Assembly (NCBI GenBank): GCA_964601275.1
Contig: CAZRMV010000004.1
Location: 1-64,000, forward strand
Direction of reading: 5' to 3'
Source: JAOZPE01 sp964601275
Lineage (GTDB): Bacteria > Krumholzibacteriota > Krumholzibacteriia > JAJRXK01
DNA length: 64,000 nucleotides
This document shows, one piece after another, positions 25,177 through 33,641 of this stretch. Positions within the stretch are counted from its first letter, which is position 1, and the number at the start of each line of letters is the position of its first letter. The notes under the pieces are model-generated. The model was not told the origin of the DNA and did no database searches. It saw only the letters and a list, made by a program, of their open reading frames with translations. The position numbers were made by a program, and so were the translations under genes.

Positions 25177-26753
25177 GGCTTCTCCACCCCGCCCAGGTCC
25201 CAGTTCGTTCCGGTGCGCGGATCTCCCAGGATGTCCCAGGCGAGATCGGTGACGCTGGGATCCCACGCGGGGTGCTCGGGGAAATCGAGAGCGGAGATCC
25301 CCGCGCCCAGGACGGGTGAACCCGCCCCCGGCGTGAACCCCAGGGCGATCTCCCGCACCCGCTGGACGCTCCACACGTTGGTGGCGGGGACCCGCGGGGC
25401 CGCGAGCAGCGCGGAGACATCGAAGAGGCTGTGGGCCTCGCCGGAAACGTCCACGTCGCTGGCGGCGACATCGCCGGAGTAGAGGTTGTGGTCGTGGTAG
25501 AGCTGGCCGGCGCCGCCCTCGCGCACCCAGTACAGGCGTCCGTCGCCGCGGGCGGCGGGCCGGTTGTTCTCGAAGATGTTGTTGAACACCCACACCCGGC
25601 CCACCGGAACGCTGTTGCCCCGGATCATCACCACCGAGCGCAGGCGGTCGCCGCCGTTGCCCCAGAAGGTGTTGTTGTACACCCACACGTCGCGGCTGTT
25701 CATCACCGCCAGGGCGGCGTCGCCGTGGAGACCCACGAAGATGTTGTTGCGCACGATCGCCGAACGGACCACGGGCTGGGTGGGGTCGGGAATGCCGGCC
25801 TCGCTGGTGCCGATGCCCACCGCGGCATTGCCGCAGCCCCCTCCGGCCGAGGGCCCGAAGACGTTGTTCTCGTAGAGGATGTTCTCGCAGTTGATCTTCG
25901 CGTAGACGAGCCAGTCGCCGCCGCGCTCGGCGGTGTGGAAGAGCCAGCTTCCCCGCAGGACGACGTTGCGCACCTGGGCCGCGCTCGTGCCGTCGAGGCC
26001 GCGGCCGAAGATGTCGATGTTCTCCTGGAACCACTCGCTGGTCCCGCAGTTGTTGCGGGAGGGGTCGCGCTGTCCCGGATTGAAGAGCACCACGTTCTCG
26101 ATGAGCAGGCCGTCGACATTGCCGGAGACCTTGATCACGTCGGCGTCATAGGGCGCGTCGTAGATGACGCAATCGCGGAGGGTGGAATGGTTCGCGTTGA
26201 GCACCCGCACCAGGCCGTCACCCGGAGATCCCTGGTTCCAGTCGCCGTGGATCTCGAAACCCTGCAGGGTGGCCCCGTCGGCGTTCTCGAAACGGACCGC
26301 GCTGCGGTCGCCGGAGTAGATGCTGGCGGCCAGGGGGCCGTCGATGGAGAGGAGCGTCACCCCGTCGCGCAGTTGCAGGAAGCTCTCGCGGTACTCGCCG
26401 GCGCGCACCAGCACCGCCGCGCCGGGGGCGCTCAGGCTGAGGCCGGCCCGGATGGTGGCACAGGGCGAATCGGGCCCGCCGCAGTCGCTGGTGTCCCGCC
26501 CCTCCGGCGCGACGTAGACCGCCGGACCGTCCCAGACGTAGCCGCCGGTGGAGCCACCCCCGGGCTGGCTTCCTCCGCCGGCCGGCTCGTCCACGGCCGG
26601 CGCCACCGTCGGCGTCTGCTGGGTGCCGCAGGCGGGCAGGATGGAGAGCGAGAACATCAGGGCCAGAGCAATCACGATGGACGACAGGATACGGGAAGAC
26701 ACGGCGGACCACCAAGGGATGTACGGGAAGGACAGCAGCAGATCGTGCCCCAT
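25173..26753 (-). CDS. Beta-helix lipoprotein with no FlgD domain
   Basis: 526 residues from the ATG at 26753. The hydrophobic segment and lipobox 'SILPAC' mark a lipoprotein, followed by a Gly/Pro-rich linker ('AGGGSQPGGGSTGG'). The body starts 'DCGGPDSPCATIRAGLSLS' and runs through parallel beta-helix repeats ('NATLRDC'-like, 'NNIFVGLHGDAALAVMNS', 'WVYNNTFWGNGGDRLRS'), a fold of polysaccharide lyases and adhesins. The start is uncertain because no clear ribosome site is visible; a GTG at 26702 gives a shorter signal sequence. It lacks the cap and tail shared by the other beta-helix proteins here. Function unknown. Confidence 0.78.
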   Translation of the reverse strand: MGHDLLLSFPYIPWWSAVSSRILSSIVIALALMFSLSILPACGTQQTPTVAPAVDEPAGGGSQPGGGSTGGYVWDGPAVYVAPEGRDTSDCGGPDSPCATIRAGLSLSAPGAAVLVRAGEYRESFLQLRDGVTLLSIDGPLAASIYSGDRSAVRFENADGATLQGFEIHGDWNQGSPGDGLVRVLNANHSTLRDCVIYDAPYDADVIKVSGNVDGLLIENVVLFNPGQRDPSRNNCGTSEWFQENIDIFGRGLDGTSAAQVRNVVLRGSWLFHTAERGGDWLVYAKINCENILYENNVFGPSAGGGCGNAAVGIGTSEAGIPDPTQPVVRSAIVRNNIFVGLHGDAALAVMNSRDVWVYNNTFWGNGGDRLRSVVMIRGNSVPVGRVWVFNNIFENNRPAARGDGRLYWVREGGAGQLYHDHNLYSGDVAASDVDVSGEAHSLFDVSALLAAPRVPATNVWSVQRVREIALGFTPGAGSPVLGAGISALDFPEHPAWDPSVTDLAWDILGDPRTGTNWDLGGVEKP

Positions 26754-26847
26754 CCCGCAGCACAGGAGATGCCAGGAAGCTTGAGAAGGGGTCAGGAGGG
26801 GTGCCACATGGCCTGGGAGCCGGGTCCCGGGCTTCGCCTCGAATCCC

Positions 26848-27276
26848 TCACGCCTCGGACAGGGGAATCCCCAGCGCCTCGGCGTTGTCGCGGATCCGCC
26901 GGTCGAAGCTGAGCAGCTCGATCTGCGGGAAGGCCTGGGTAAACTGCAGAGCGGTAGCCAGATGAAGGGCGTCGAGCGTGCGTACGGGTTCGGTGGGGAA
27001 GAGGCGTGCTGCGCGCTCTTGGACCGCCGAGTCGATCTCCATCTGGATCCACTGCGCGAGGGTACGGCGCAACAGCCCACGCAGGCCCTGGACATCCTTG
27101 GCGCTCAGGATCCCTTCGCGTTCGGCCCGGACGAGGGCCCGATCGGCTTCGACAGATGTGAGCACGGAGGTGACGATGGTTTCCGCCCGGTCGATGCATT
27201 CGCGGGCTGCGTCACCTTCCGATTCGCCAAGCATCCAGGAGAGGAGCGCCGAAGTCTCGACGTAGATGATACTCAC
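26848..27276 (-). CDS. PIN-domain ribonuclease toxin (VapC-like)
   Basis: 142-residue PIN-domain protein. The acidic metal-binding residues are Glu6 ('IYVETSALL', where Asp is usual), Glu43, Asp102 ('LDALHLATA') and Asp125 ('SFDRRIRDNA'). VapC toxins cleave tRNA or rRNA; the target is unknown. The start ATG overlaps the stop of the antitoxin gene (ATGA, four bases), typical of vapBC operons. A C-terminal fragment of a close paralogue is at 3228-3352. Confidence 0.85.
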   Translation of the reverse strand: MSIIYVETSALLSWMLGESEGDAARECIDRAETIVTSVLTSVEADRALVRAEREGILSAKDVQGLRGLLRRTLAQWIQMEIDSAVQERAARLFPTEPVRTLDALHLATALQFTQAFPQIELLSFDRRIRDNAEALGIPLSEA

Positions 27277-27572
27277 GGCGCGTCATCCCGGTCGGCCTTG
27301 AGGAGCTTCCGGACCGTGCCGGAGGGAACCCCAACGGGCGCGGCCGGCAGTGGCTCTTTCTCACGCGCCGGCGGAATCACATTGCCCTTCGCAATCCACT
27401 CGGCAAGAATCAGGTTTCCGCTCTCCTCTCCACTGGTGTACACGGCGCCTGGCTCGTGGAGTTCAGCCACGACATTGCCTCGGTCGGAGACAAGGATGTG
27501 CGTGCCACGCCGGACCTCGCGGAGGTACGCACTCAGGTTGTTCTTCAAGTCCTTGATGCCGACGATCTTCAT
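27273..27572 (-). CDS. Phd/YefM-type antitoxin of the PIN toxin
   Basis: 99 residues. The N-terminal 'MKIVGIKDLKNNLSAYL' and 'VSDRGNVVAELHEP' form the Phd/YefM DNA-binding fold; the C-terminal half would wrap and block the toxin. It is the first gene of the pair. The ATG at 27572 lies only eight bases from the presumed -10 box and has no ribosome-binding site, so the transcript may be leaderless. A perfect palindrome over the promoter suggests autoregulation, as is known for this family. Confidence 0.85.
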   Translation of the reverse strand: MKIVGIKDLKNNLSAYLREVRRGTHILVSDRGNVVAELHEPGAVYTSGEESGNLILAEWIAKGNVIPPAREKEPLPAAPVGVPSGTVRKLLKADRDDAP

Positions 27573-27580
27573 GGGCTACC

Positions 27581-27609
27581 AAAGTAGCTACTGGTAGCTA
27601 CTTTGTCAA
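27581..27609 (-). promoter_or_regulatory. Promoter and palindromic operator of the toxin-antitoxin operon
   Basis: A perfect inverted repeat AAAGTAGCTAC / GTAGCTACTTT with a two-base spacer covers 27581-27604. On the minus strand TTGACA (27609-27604) and TACTTT (27586-27581) are 17 bases apart, so the operator fills the spacer and the -10 box. Binding of the antitoxin complex would block RNA polymerase. Confidence 0.75.
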
Positions 27610-27659
27610 GGGGGCCGCTGGTAGGGCCACGACCATGGGGAAGCCGGACCCCAATACCC

Positions 27660-28859
27660 CTATCGCCCGAACCACGCCTTCAGGCCGCCCACGCTCCGCC
27701 GCTGCGCCGGGACCGACTGCATGAGAAACGGCATGAACTCCACCTTCTCGTACTGGGGATCGTCGTTCCCATCGAAGATCAACCCCGCGATCGCGGTGGA
27801 ATCGGTCACCCCCCAATAACAGTTGCGCGCCACCAGGGAAGAATCGGAAGGCGCCAAGGTCCAGTTGCGAATGGCCCCCAGGGTCCCGCCGGAACCGATG
27901 TCGCAGTGGTCGAGGAAGAAAGTGCCCCCCGTGAAGGCGTCTATGGTCACGTAACTCGCATTGCGGAACACGCAGTCCCGGGCGATCACCCGGCCCTGGT
28001 GGGAGATCTCCATGGAAACCTCCCCACCATCCATGACAACGGAATCCAGCGTGGCCACCGAAACCACATCAACCACCAAACGGCGCAAACTTCCAGGCCC
28101 TTGCCCAAAACGGCAACGTTCCACGCTCGTTCTTGAGCCATCAAACAAATCGAGCCCACTCCCCCCAAAAGCACAATCCCGGATCACCCCGCCGGTCGCC
28201 CCGGTGATGCTGATCCCCCGACCCATATGACGGAACGTACAGCCCTCCACCAACAGGTTCGGATTGTGCCCCCCCACAAACCCCACGATCCCGTCGGGAA
28301 AACCGTTGGGGTCGGTATGCGACACGAACTCACACCCCTCGAAATGCACGTCCGGGGCGCTGATCATGGCGACATAGAGGTTGTCCGAGGAATCCTGGAA
28401 ACGACAACCCAGGAAATGCACGGACATCGGAGTATCTACAAGATGATAGCTGTGCTCGAAGGTGATACCCGAAACTTCGAGACCGTTTGAAGAACTCTTG
28501 TCCGGAATAAAGCCCGCGGTCAGATACCCCTGGAAAAACTTCGTCACCGCGACCGGCCCCACGACCACGCTGTCCCGTCCCGATCCAAGGATGGTCAACG
28601 GCGATACCGTGGGGATCATGATCGCTGCCCCCGTGCCCCCCAGATCGAAGGTGTGCACCCGAAAGTCGTCATACCGCCCCGGACCAATGCGCACCGTGTC
28701 GCCCGCCGCCGCCACGTCCAACGCGTCCTGGATCACCGTGTACTCGCCACTGCCATCCCGCTCGACCACCAACGTGCGGGCCGGGGCGAGGCCCGCAACC
28801 ATCAGCAGACACCCCACCAGCACCACCCCAAACTGCCCCCGGCCCCCGATGTCCCTCAT
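27660..28859 (-). CDS. Secreted right-handed beta-helix protein (tandem copy 2)
   Basis: 399 residues from the ATG at 28859, which overlaps the stop of the upstream copy (ATGA). A signal peptide ('GVVLVGCLLMVAGLAPA') precedes 'RTLVVERDGSGEYTVIQDAL', then 'RIGPGRYDD' and beta-helix repeats ('APDVHFEGCEFVSHTDPNG', 'NPNLLVEGCTFRHMGRG'). It ends with the cap 'NCYWGVTDSTAIAGLIFDGN' and the tail 'RRSVGGLKAWFGR'. It is near-identical in blocks to copy 1 and divergent in others. A surface or secreted role is inferred; no enzyme site is visible. Confidence 0.82.
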   Translation of the reverse strand: MRDIGGRGQFGVVLVGCLLMVAGLAPARTLVVERDGSGEYTVIQDALDVAAAGDTVRIGPGRYDDFRVHTFDLGGTGAAIMIPTVSPLTILGSGRDSVVVGPVAVTKFFQGYLTAGFIPDKSSSNGLEVSGITFEHSYHLVDTPMSVHFLGCRFQDSSDNLYVAMISAPDVHFEGCEFVSHTDPNGFPDGIVGFVGGHNPNLLVEGCTFRHMGRGISITGATGGVIRDCAFGGSGLDLFDGSRTSVERCRFGQGPGSLRRLVVDVVSVATLDSVVMDGGEVSMEISHQGRVIARDCVFRNASYVTIDAFTGGTFFLDHCDIGSGGTLGAIRNWTLAPSDSSLVARNCYWGVTDSTAIAGLIFDGNDDPQYEKVEFMPFLMQSVPAQRRSVGGLKAWFGR

Positions 28860-30094
28860 CGCCCGAACCACGCCTTCAGACCGCCCACACTCCGCCGCTG
28901 CGCCGGGACCGACTGCATGAGGAACGGCATGAACTCCACCTTCTCGTACTGTGGATCGTCGTTGCCATCGAAGATCACCCCGGCGATCGCGGTGGAATCG
29001 GTCACCCCCCAATAACAGTTGCGCGCCACCAGGGAAGAATCGGAAGGCGCCAAGGTCCAGTTGCGAATGGCCCCCAGGGTCCCCGTTGAACCGATGTCGC
29101 AGTGGTCGAGGAAGAAGGTGCCTCCGGTGGCCGTGGAGATGGTCACGTAACTCGCATTGCGGAACACGCAGTCCCGGGCGATCACCCGGCTCTGGTTGGA
29201 GATCTCCATGGACCCTGTACCACCATCCACAACGACGGAATCCAAGGTTACAACCGATGCAAAATCGACCACGATCCGGCGCACATGATTTGCTGTCGGG
29301 CCAATCCGGCAACGCTCGATCCGCCCCGTCGAACCATCCGTCAACGCGAAATTGGCCCCCTCGAGAAACCGGCAATCCCGGATCACACAGTCCGTCGCCC
29401 CGGTGATGTTGATCCCCTCTCCCAGGTGACGGAACGTACAGCCCTCCACCAACAGATTCGGATTGTGCCCCCCCACAAACCCCACGATCCCGTTGGGGAA
29501 ACCGTTGGGGTCGGTATTCGACACGAACTCACACCCCTCGAAATGCACGTCCGGGGCGCTGAACATCCCGACGTAGAGGTTGTCCGAGGGATCCTGGAAA
29601 CGACAGTCCCGAAAATGGACGGGTACCCAGAGCTCGGTCAAGTGGTAGGTGTGCTCGAAAGTGATTCCTTGGATCTGGATCCCCCCTGTCGCCGCGCGTT
29701 CAATACTCATACACACAGTCAAATAGCCTTGGAAATGCCCTGTCACCGCGACCGGCCCCACGATCACGCTATCTCGACCCGCTCCGATGATGGTCAACGG
29801 TGACACTCTCAGAACCATGATGTCCGCACCCAACCCCCCCAGGGGAAGGTTGTGCAACGCCAAATCATCGTACCGCCCCGGACCAATGCGCACCGTGTCG
29901 CCCGCCGCCGCCACGTCCAACGCGTCCTGGATCACCGTGTACTCTCCACTGCCGTCCCGCTCGACCACCAGCGTCCGACCCTGCACCAGACCAGGGAGCA
30001 GAAGCAGACACCCCACAAGCAGGATCCAAACAAACAACCACCCACGCATCGCACAGGCCAAGGGCCAGGACAAGTACTGCCTGCCTTCATGCAT
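28856..30094 (-). CDS. Secreted right-handed beta-helix protein (tandem copy 1)
   Basis: 412 residues from the ATG at 30094 (GGAG nine bases upstream), or 397 from the ATG at 30049, where a compact signal peptide begins ('WLFVWILLVGCLLLLPGL'). The body parallels copy 2: 'RTLVVERDGSGEYTVIQDAL', 'SPLTIIGAGRDSVIVGPVAV', repeats with 'NPNLLVEGCTFRHLGEG', the cap 'NCYWGVTDSTAIAGVIFDGN' and the identical tail 'RRSVGGLKAWFGR'. It is translationally coupled to copy 2. A long stem-loop separates it from the FlgD-domain remnant upstream. Confidence 0.8.
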   Translation of the reverse strand: MHEGRQYLSWPLACAMRGWLFVWILLVGCLLLLPGLVQGRTLVVERDGSGEYTVIQDALDVAAAGDTVRIGPGRYDDLALHNLPLGGLGADIMVLRVSPLTIIGAGRDSVIVGPVAVTGHFQGYLTVCMSIERAATGGIQIQGITFEHTYHLTELWVPVHFRDCRFQDPSDNLYVGMFSAPDVHFEGCEFVSNTDPNGFPNGIVGFVGGHNPNLLVEGCTFRHLGEGINITGATDCVIRDCRFLEGANFALTDGSTGRIERCRIGPTANHVRRIVVDFASVVTLDSVVVDGGTGSMEISNQSRVIARDCVFRNASYVTISTATGGTFFLDHCDIGSTGTLGAIRNWTLAPSDSSLVARNCYWGVTDSTAIAGVIFDGNDDPQYEKVEFMPFLMQSVPAQRRSVGGLKAWFGR

Positions 30095-30129
30095 CGTGAT
30101 TCTCTCCCCGGCAAGGTTCCCGCACCACG

Positions 30130-30155
30130 GGGAGAGAGCCCTCGGGCTCTCTCCC
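30130..30155. terminator. Perfect 12-bp stem-loop between FlgD remnant and beta-helix gene
   Basis: GGGAGAGAGCCC and GGGCTCTCTCCC are separated by two bases. It lies 36 bases after the remnant at 30192 and about 35 bases before the beta-helix start at 30094. No U-tract follows on the minus strand. It may terminate read-through from the nuo side or shape the leader. Confidence 0.45.
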
Positions 30156-30191
30156 TTCCCTGATTTCCTTCTCTGCCCCAGCCCCCAACGA

Positions 30192-30494
30192 CTAGCGCAC
30201 CAGGGTCACCTTCTGCCGCATCTGCCGGCCATCGGCCTCCATCCGCACGAAGTAGACCCCACTGGCCACCGGCACCCCCCGGTCATCCTGGCCCAACCAC
30301 ACCGCCCGGTACCGACCCCGCGGCTGCACCCCCTCCACCAGGGTCCGCACCAGCCGCCCCCGTACATTGTACACCCGCAGACCCACCTTCGCGGGGGCCG
30401 CCAGGTCGTACTGGATCACCACCGTGCTGCCCACCACCCACCACCCGCGCCTGCACATAACCGTCCGGCCACCGGCCAGGCGGAGCTGATTCAT
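30192..30494 (-). pseudogene. Orphan FlgD-like C-terminal sorting domain
   Basis: A 100-residue frame from an ATG at 30494 consists almost only of the C-terminal domain found on larger secreted proteins: 'IQYDLAAPAKVGLRVYNVRG', 'RLVRTLVEGVQPRGRYRAVW' and 'DDRGVPVASGVYFVRMEA'. There is no signal peptide, no cargo and no 'NPFNP' start of the domain. It is probably the 3' end of a lost surface-protein gene. Intact parallels are at 20146-21015 and 60078-63455. Confidence 0.65.
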
Positions 30495-30546
30495 CGACAC
30501 TACAGGGGAGGCGCTAGGGCGAGAGATTCGGCGCGTTGGACTACCC

Positions 30547-30596
30547 GCGGTGGTTTTCGGGGGAAGGGCTCCCCTCACCCCCCGAAGAACCACCGC
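30547..30596 (-). terminator. Long stem-loop spanning the nuoN stop codon
   Basis: The last codons of nuoN (GCGGTGGTTCTTCGGGGG) pair with GCGGTGGTTTTCGGGGG's complement just after the stop, giving a 17-bp stem with a single bulged base and a loop of about 14 bases that contains the TGA. It closes the 11-gene nuo operon. There is no U-tract, so it may block 3' exonucleases or act with Rho. Confidence 0.55.
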
Positions 30597-32059
30597 ATGG
30601 AAGCGTCGGCCAAGGCCTTCACCGGCGACCAGTACAGGCCCAGGGCCAGGGTGGGAATGGTCAGCACCACCAGCAGGACGGTGTGCGAGAGGGCCAGGCC
30701 CAAGGGGCCGGTCTCGCCGGTGCGGTCGAAGAACATCGCCTTGGTGATGCGCATGTAGTAGTAGAGGCTGATGACGCTGTTGACCACCGCCACCAGGGCC
30801 AGCCAGCCCATTTGCGCGTCGATGGCCGCGGTGAAGAGGTAGAACTTCCCGATGAAGCCCACCGTCGGGGGAATTCCGGCCAGGGACAACAGGAAGATGA
30901 ACATCATCACCGCGACCGCGGGCTCGCGGAAACCCAACCCCCGGTAGTCGGCGATGTTCTCGTTGCCCAGGCGGTTGTTCAGGGCGATCACCACGAGGAA
31001 GGCCCCGAGGTTCATCAGGGCATAGGCCACCAAGTAGAACAGGATGGCGGCCAGGCCCGCCTCGCTCAGCACCACGAAGCCGATGAGCAGGTAGCCCACG
31101 TGGGCGATCGACGAGTAGGCCAGCAGGCGCTTCACGTTCTCCTGCCGCATCGCGGCCAGGTTGCCCCAGGTCATGGTGATCGCGCTGAGGAAGGCCAAGA
31201 GCCACGGCCACTGGATGCTCTGCAGGGCCTGCACCACGTCCGCCCCGGCCGATTGCACCAGCGTGGTGTAGAAGAAGCGGATGAGCAGGGCGAAGCCCGC
31301 CGCCTTCGGCCCGGCGGCGAAGATCGCGGTGACCGGGGTCGGCGAGCCCTCGTACACATCGGGGGTCCAGAAGTGGAAGGGCACGGCCGAGATCTTGTAA
31401 CCGATGCCCGCCATGATCAACACCACCGCCACCAGCATGGCCAGCTCGTTGCCCTGCACGCTGAGCTTCTGCTGGAGGCCCGCGTAGGACAGCTCACCGG
31501 TCAGCCCATAGAGGATGGACGCCCCGTAGAGCATCAGCCCGCTGCTGACCGCGCCCCACAGCACGTACTTGAGCGCCGCCTCGGACGAACGCAGGCTGAA
31601 GCGGGCGTAGCCGGCCAGGATGTAGCTGGTGATGCTCACCAGCTCGATCGACAACACCATCATGATGAGATTGTTGGCCTCGGCCATGACCATCAGGCCA
31701 AAGCCCAGGACCGCCAACAGCGAGTAGTACTCGCCCTTGTTCTCGCGGTCCTTCCCCATGATCTCGCGGCTGCTCCAGGAGAACAGCGCGGTCACCAGGG
31801 TCACTCCCAGGAACACGTAGCGGAAGAACTGGGCGAAGGGGTCGACCACCACCATCTGCCCGAAGATTCCATGCGCGGCGTGGGGCGGATGCGCCACCGC
31901 CAACACGAAGGACAGAAGCGTCCCCGCCACGAGCAACGAGAGGGTCAGGCCGTGCCGCCGTCCGCGGGTGACGAGATCGGCGCCCAGACAGACCAGGAAG
32001 GTCAGCGCCATGACCGCCTCGGGCCAGAAATAGGCCGCGTCGGACCAGGTGAAGCTCAC
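30575..32059 (-). CDS. nuoN: NADH-quinone oxidoreductase subunit N
   Basis: 494-residue membrane subunit of complex I, one of three antiporter-like proton-pumping subunits. Family features include 'LLAYSSIAHVGYLLIG', 'YKISAVPFHFWTPDVYEGSP' (conserved Lys and His region) and 'LSLAGIPPTVGFIGKFYLF', with about 14 membrane segments. GTG at 32059 is preceded by AGGAGG. It is the last gene of the operon, nine bases after nuoM, and its stop is buried in a strong stem-loop. Confidence 0.95.
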   Translation of the reverse strand: MSFTWSDAAYFWPEAVMALTFLVCLGADLVTRGRRHGLTLSLLVAGTLLSFVLAVAHPPHAAHGIFGQMVVVDPFAQFFRYVFLGVTLVTALFSWSSREIMGKDRENKGEYYSLLAVLGFGLMVMAEANNLIMMVLSIELVSITSYILAGYARFSLRSSEAALKYVLWGAVSSGLMLYGASILYGLTGELSYAGLQQKLSVQGNELAMLVAVVLIMAGIGYKISAVPFHFWTPDVYEGSPTPVTAIFAAGPKAAGFALLIRFFYTTLVQSAGADVVQALQSIQWPWLLAFLSAITMTWGNLAAMRQENVKRLLAYSSIAHVGYLLIGFVVLSEAGLAAILFYLVAYALMNLGAFLVVIALNNRLGNENIADYRGLGFREPAVAVMMFIFLLSLAGIPPTVGFIGKFYLFTAAIDAQMGWLALVAVVNSVISLYYYMRITKAMFFDRTGETGPLGLALSHTVLLVVLTIPTLALGLYWSPVKALADASMRWFFGG

Positions 32060-32068
32060 CGCCGCCTC

Positions 32069-33580
32069 CTAACCCGGAATCATCCCGATGAGGGTGATCA
32101 GTGAGGTCTTGACCAGGTGGATGAAGGGCGCCGGATACACGCCCAGGAAGATCACGATGGCCGCCAACGGCAGCACCGTCGTCAGCTCACGCGCGCTGAT
32201 GTCTTCGATGTGCTCGTACTTGGGGTTCAAGGGTCCCAGGAACACCCGCTGCAACATCCACAGCACGTAGGTGGCGCCCAGGACGATGCCGATGGCGCTG
32301 ATCATGGTGACCGTGCGATAGACGGGGAAGGCCCCGATGAACACCAGCGCCTCGCCCACGAAACCGCTGAGACCGGGCAGGCCCAGGGCGGCGAACATCG
32401 CCAGGCTGAAGACCGTGGTATAGCGCGGCATCACCATTCCCAAGCCTCCGAAACCGGCGATCTCGCGATGGTGGGCGCGGTCGTAGATCACTCCCACCAT
32501 GAGGAAGAGCATCGCGGTGATGGTGCCGTGATTGAACATCTGCATCACCGCGCCGGTGATGCCCGCCTCGGTGAACACCGCCATCCCCAGCAGGACATAG
32601 CCCATGTGGCTCACCGAGGAATAGGCCACCAGCTTCTTCATATCCTTCTGCGCCAGGGCGCACAGGGCCCCGTAGATGATGTTGACCGCCCCGAGGATCG
32701 CCAGCGGCCAGGCGAACCAGCGCGTCGCGTCGGGCAGGATGGGGTAGAGAATCCGCAGCATCCCGTAGGTCCCCATCTTCAGCAGCACCCCGGCCAGGAT
32801 GACCGATACCGCCGTCGGCGCCTCCACGTGGGCGTCGGGAAGCCAGGTATGGAAGGGGAAGATCGGCACCTTGATCGCGAACCCGATGAACAGGAAGAGG
32901 AACAGCAAGTGGCGGACGCTGGGATTGAGCAGCCACGTCCCGTGGTTCACCTGGTTCATCATGTACAGCATGTTGAAGGTGTGCTGGCCGGTGTTGGGAT
33001 CGCGCACGTTCAGGTAGAGCGCGATCATCGCCAGCAGCATCAGCACCGAGCCGGCCAGGGTGTACAGGAAGAACTTGATGGCGGCGTATTCGCGCCGCGG
33101 CCCGCCCCAGATGCCGATGAGGAAGTACATCGGCAGCAGCATGACTTCCCAGAACACGTAGAACAGGAAGAAGTCGAGCGCGACGAAGACCCCGAACATG
33201 CCCGTCTCGAGAACGAGGAACAGGGCGAAGTAGCCCTTGGTGGCCTTCTCGATATTCCAACTCGCGATGATGCACAGGAAGGACAGAAGCGCGGTCAACA
33301 GCACCATGGAGATCGAGATGCCGTCGACTCCGACGAAGTACTCGATGTTGAACGCGCCGATCCAGGTGGTCTTCTGCCAGAACTGGATGGCGGCCGTCCC
33401 CCGGTCGAACTGCACCAACAGTTGGATCGCCAGGATCAACGGAACGGCGCTCGTGGCCAGGGAGATCCATCGGTGCCAGACCTTCTTCTCCGAGGGTGTC
33501 ATCACCACGAGAGCCGCACCCAGAAGCGGCACGAAGGTGATCCAGGTCAGCAAAGCGCTGGGGTTCGCGAATTCGGTCAT
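32069..33580 (-). CDS. nuoM: NADH-quinone oxidoreductase subunit M
   Basis: 503-residue antiporter-like membrane subunit of complex I. Recognised by 'FIGFAIKVPIFPFHTWLPDA' followed by 'HVEAPTAVSVILAGVLLKMG', 'KKLVAYSSVSHMGYVLLG' and 'LGLPGLSGFVGEALVF'. The essential Lys of the pump half-channel is in 'FAIKVP'. It is one of the three Mrp-related subunits and lies between nuoL and nuoN with the standard spacing. Confidence 0.96.
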   Translation of the reverse strand: MTEFANPSALLTWITFVPLLGAALVVMTPSEKKVWHRWISLATSAVPLILAIQLLVQFDRGTAAIQFWQKTTWIGAFNIEYFVGVDGISISMVLLTALLSFLCIIASWNIEKATKGYFALFLVLETGMFGVFVALDFFLFYVFWEVMLLPMYFLIGIWGGPRREYAAIKFFLYTLAGSVLMLLAMIALYLNVRDPNTGQHTFNMLYMMNQVNHGTWLLNPSVRHLLFLFLFIGFAIKVPIFPFHTWLPDAHVEAPTAVSVILAGVLLKMGTYGMLRILYPILPDATRWFAWPLAILGAVNIIYGALCALAQKDMKKLVAYSSVSHMGYVLLGMAVFTEAGITGAVMQMFNHGTITAMLFLMVGVIYDRAHHREIAGFGGLGMVMPRYTTVFSLAMFAALGLPGLSGFVGEALVFIGAFPVYRTVTMISAIGIVLGATYVLWMLQRVFLGPLNPKYEHIEDISARELTTVLPLAAIVIFLGVYPAPFIHLVKTSLITLIGMIPG

Positions 33581-33641
33581 CGGTCGAGCGCTCCTTGCAT
33601 GGGTGGACGAACCAGCCGTCCCGTTACCCCGGCTCTTTCCC

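Larger units (their letters stand above)
27660..30094 (-). repeat. Mosaic tandem duplication of a 1.2-kb beta-helix gene
   Basis: The two genes align end to end. The 3' 350 bases (27660-28010 and 28857-29210), the promoter-proximal 'VIQDALDVAAAGDTVRIGPG' segment and the 'DPNGFP...NPNLLVEGC' segment are nearly identical in bases. The segments between them differ strongly. Such a pattern fits duplication followed by gene conversion or segmental replacement. Confidence 0.8.
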
